Below are positions 40,104-40,546 of a DNA stretch of 40,546 nt, piece after piece; positions within the stretch are counted from its first letter, which is position 1, and every line of letters starts with the position of its first letter. Location: contig NZ_AOMF01000151.1 in NCBI RefSeq assembly GCF_000336715.1, positions 1,982-42,527 on the forward strand, written 5' to 3'. The stretch is from Halococcus thailandensis JCM 13552 (GTDB taxonomy: Archaea > Halobacteriota > Halobacteria > Halobacteriales > Halococcaceae). Below the pieces are notes generated by a model. It did no database searches. It saw only the letters and a list, made by a program, of their open reading frames with translations, and was not told the origin of the DNA. The translations under genes were made by a program, and so were the position numbers.

Positions 40104-40126
40104 GGCCAGCCGTAGAACACCCAGGA

Positions 40127-40136
40127 TGAAAACCCT
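40127..40136 (-). promoter_or_regulatory. TATA box of the TrkA gene
   Basis: GGGTTTTCAT on the minus strand, centred 28 bp before ATG 40103. Confidence 0.55.
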
Positions 40137-40283
40137 ATCTCTCACTTCGGCGCGCCCGAACGGAGCCGACGACGGCCATGAGGGAGAGGATCGCGCTGGG
40201 TGCACCGCTACGGGCGCGCACGTTCCTGATCAAAGAGCGTGTCATAGAAAGCGTCACGTGCGAGGTTGCAGGGTGTGGGAATT

Positions 40284-40546
40284 GTGTCCAACAACGCCCA
40301 GACCCTGCAAAACGTCACTTCTGTCGACGACTTCTTGAATGTCGCGGCGACCGAGACAGTACCGCTGTTTGAGTATCTCTCTTTCGAGTTTCTGCTGGGG
40401 TACGATGTGTTCGCCCCCTGCAAGCGGGGGCGAACACGAGTTCATGAGCCACCAGAACTCTTCTGCGGCTTTCTCCACTGCTACTACGAGGACGTCTACG
40501 GCACTCGTCCCGTCGCACGAGAACTCCAGAAGCCGCTGGTCTGGCT
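40284..40546 (+). CDS. IS5-type transposase, 5' part (runs off the window)
   Basis: The open frame gives TLQNVTSVDDFLN, then TETVPLFEYLSFEFLLGYDVF, PPELFCGFLHCYYEDVYGTRPV and ARELQKPLVWL. This is the recognisable N-terminal part of a haloarchaeal IS5-family (ISH-type) transposase, before the catalytic DDE residues, which are beyond the edge. The start is either GTG 40284 or GTG 40275. There is no TATA box in front. A perfect 12-bp hairpin lies within the coding part (40407-40437). Intactness cannot be judged from the part seen. Confidence 0.72.
   Translation, partial: MSNNAQTLQNVTSVDDFLNVAATETVPLFEYLSFEFLLGYDVFAPCKRGRTRVHEPPELFCGFLHCYYEDVYGTRPVARELQKPLVW
40407..40437. repeat. Perfect hairpin in the transposase gene, 12-bp arms
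   Basis: GTGTTCGCCCCC (40407-40418), 7-nt loop, GGGGGCGAACAC (40426-40437). Very GC-rich and stable; in mRNA it could hinder ribosomes or limit read-through from neighbouring genes. Confidence 0.75.

Larger units (their letters stand above)
40236..40546 (+). mobile_element. Left part of an IS5-type insertion sequence
   Basis: From about 40236 the sequence leaves normal gene context and runs into a transposase gene that continues past the window. The left end is only approximate; GAGCGTGTCATAG at 40236-40248 is a plausible start of the terminal inverted repeat, but the other end is not available to prove it. A stop codon (TAG, 40245-40247) sits just upstream of the transposase frame. Confidence 0.6.

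Noticed and set aside
1-40546. CRISPR array, tRNA or rRNA genes
   Set aside because: No regularly spaced direct repeats and no cloverleaf or rRNA-like stretch were seen by eye; a covariance search would be needed to exclude small RNAs.

Overview
The window is chromosomal DNA of an extremely halophilic archaeon (class Halobacteria). The evidence is the high GC content, acidic Asp/Glu-rich proteins throughout, many start codons sitting 25-30 bp downstream of archaeal TATA boxes with no room for a ribosome binding site (leaderless transcripts), and archaeal information-processing genes (TBP, eIF1A, RIO1 kinase, RFC-type clamp loader, archaeal Hjc, DUF460). The genus cannot be fixed from this sequence alone; Halococcus or a relative is possible.

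Layout. 1-5000: an Lrp/AsnC regulator convergent with a class III aminotransferase, an AT-rich spacer, a small unknown gene, a UspA protein and an acyl-CoA synthetase. 5000-11300: a cation/proton antiporter fused to TrkA domains, a noncoding hairpin-rich spacer, a second UspA, a thiolase, and a two-gene unit of an AAA+ ATPase and a PhnP-like metallo-hydrolase. 11300-16600 (all minus): a small membrane protein, an ABC exporter pair (ATPase then permease), and an operon of eIF1A, RIO1 kinase, GNAT acetyltransferase and a KH-domain protein, followed by a membrane protein. 16700-21700: a zinc alcohol dehydrogenase, a tiny membrane protein, DUF460 protein, a possible 40-residue gene, a DUF2178 membrane protein with an Xre-type regulator behind a tandem operator, and beta-carbonic anhydrase. 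21700-29200: RNase Z, a second noncoding hairpin-rich spacer, a SHOCT membrane protein, two family-2 glycosyltransferases in divergent orientation, two convergent GH26-like glycoside hydrolases and a secreted DUF7282 protein; this stretch looks like a surface-polysaccharide locus. 29170-34630: RFC-like ATPase, tRNA G10 methyltransferase, TBP, a 56-residue zinc ribbon, a membrane protein, HisG and a short GlpA-like flavoprotein. 34670-40100: an MTA/SAH-type deaminase, a secreted PQQ-type sugar dehydrogenase, S-adenosylhomocysteine hydrolase, Hjc and a TrkA protein. The right edge (about 40236 on) enters an insertion sequence whose transposase gene runs off the window.

The most notable points are: (1) two adjacent copies of a GTAAAG-N4-CTTTAC inverted repeat between the TATA box and start codon of the DUF2178/Xre operon; (2) a perfect 8-bp inverted repeat inside the promoter of the TBP gene; (3) a polysaccharide module with an egghead-like membrane glycosyltransferase and a pair of GH26 enzymes, one exported as a lipoprotein and one with no signal; (4) a deaminase near AhcY that fits the S-inosylhomocysteine route; and (5) two small genes (20158-20280 and 31834-32004) that length filters would miss. 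Nine of the twelve convergent gene pairs have stop codons that overlap or lie within 2 bp, so their transcripts must overlap at the 3' ends.
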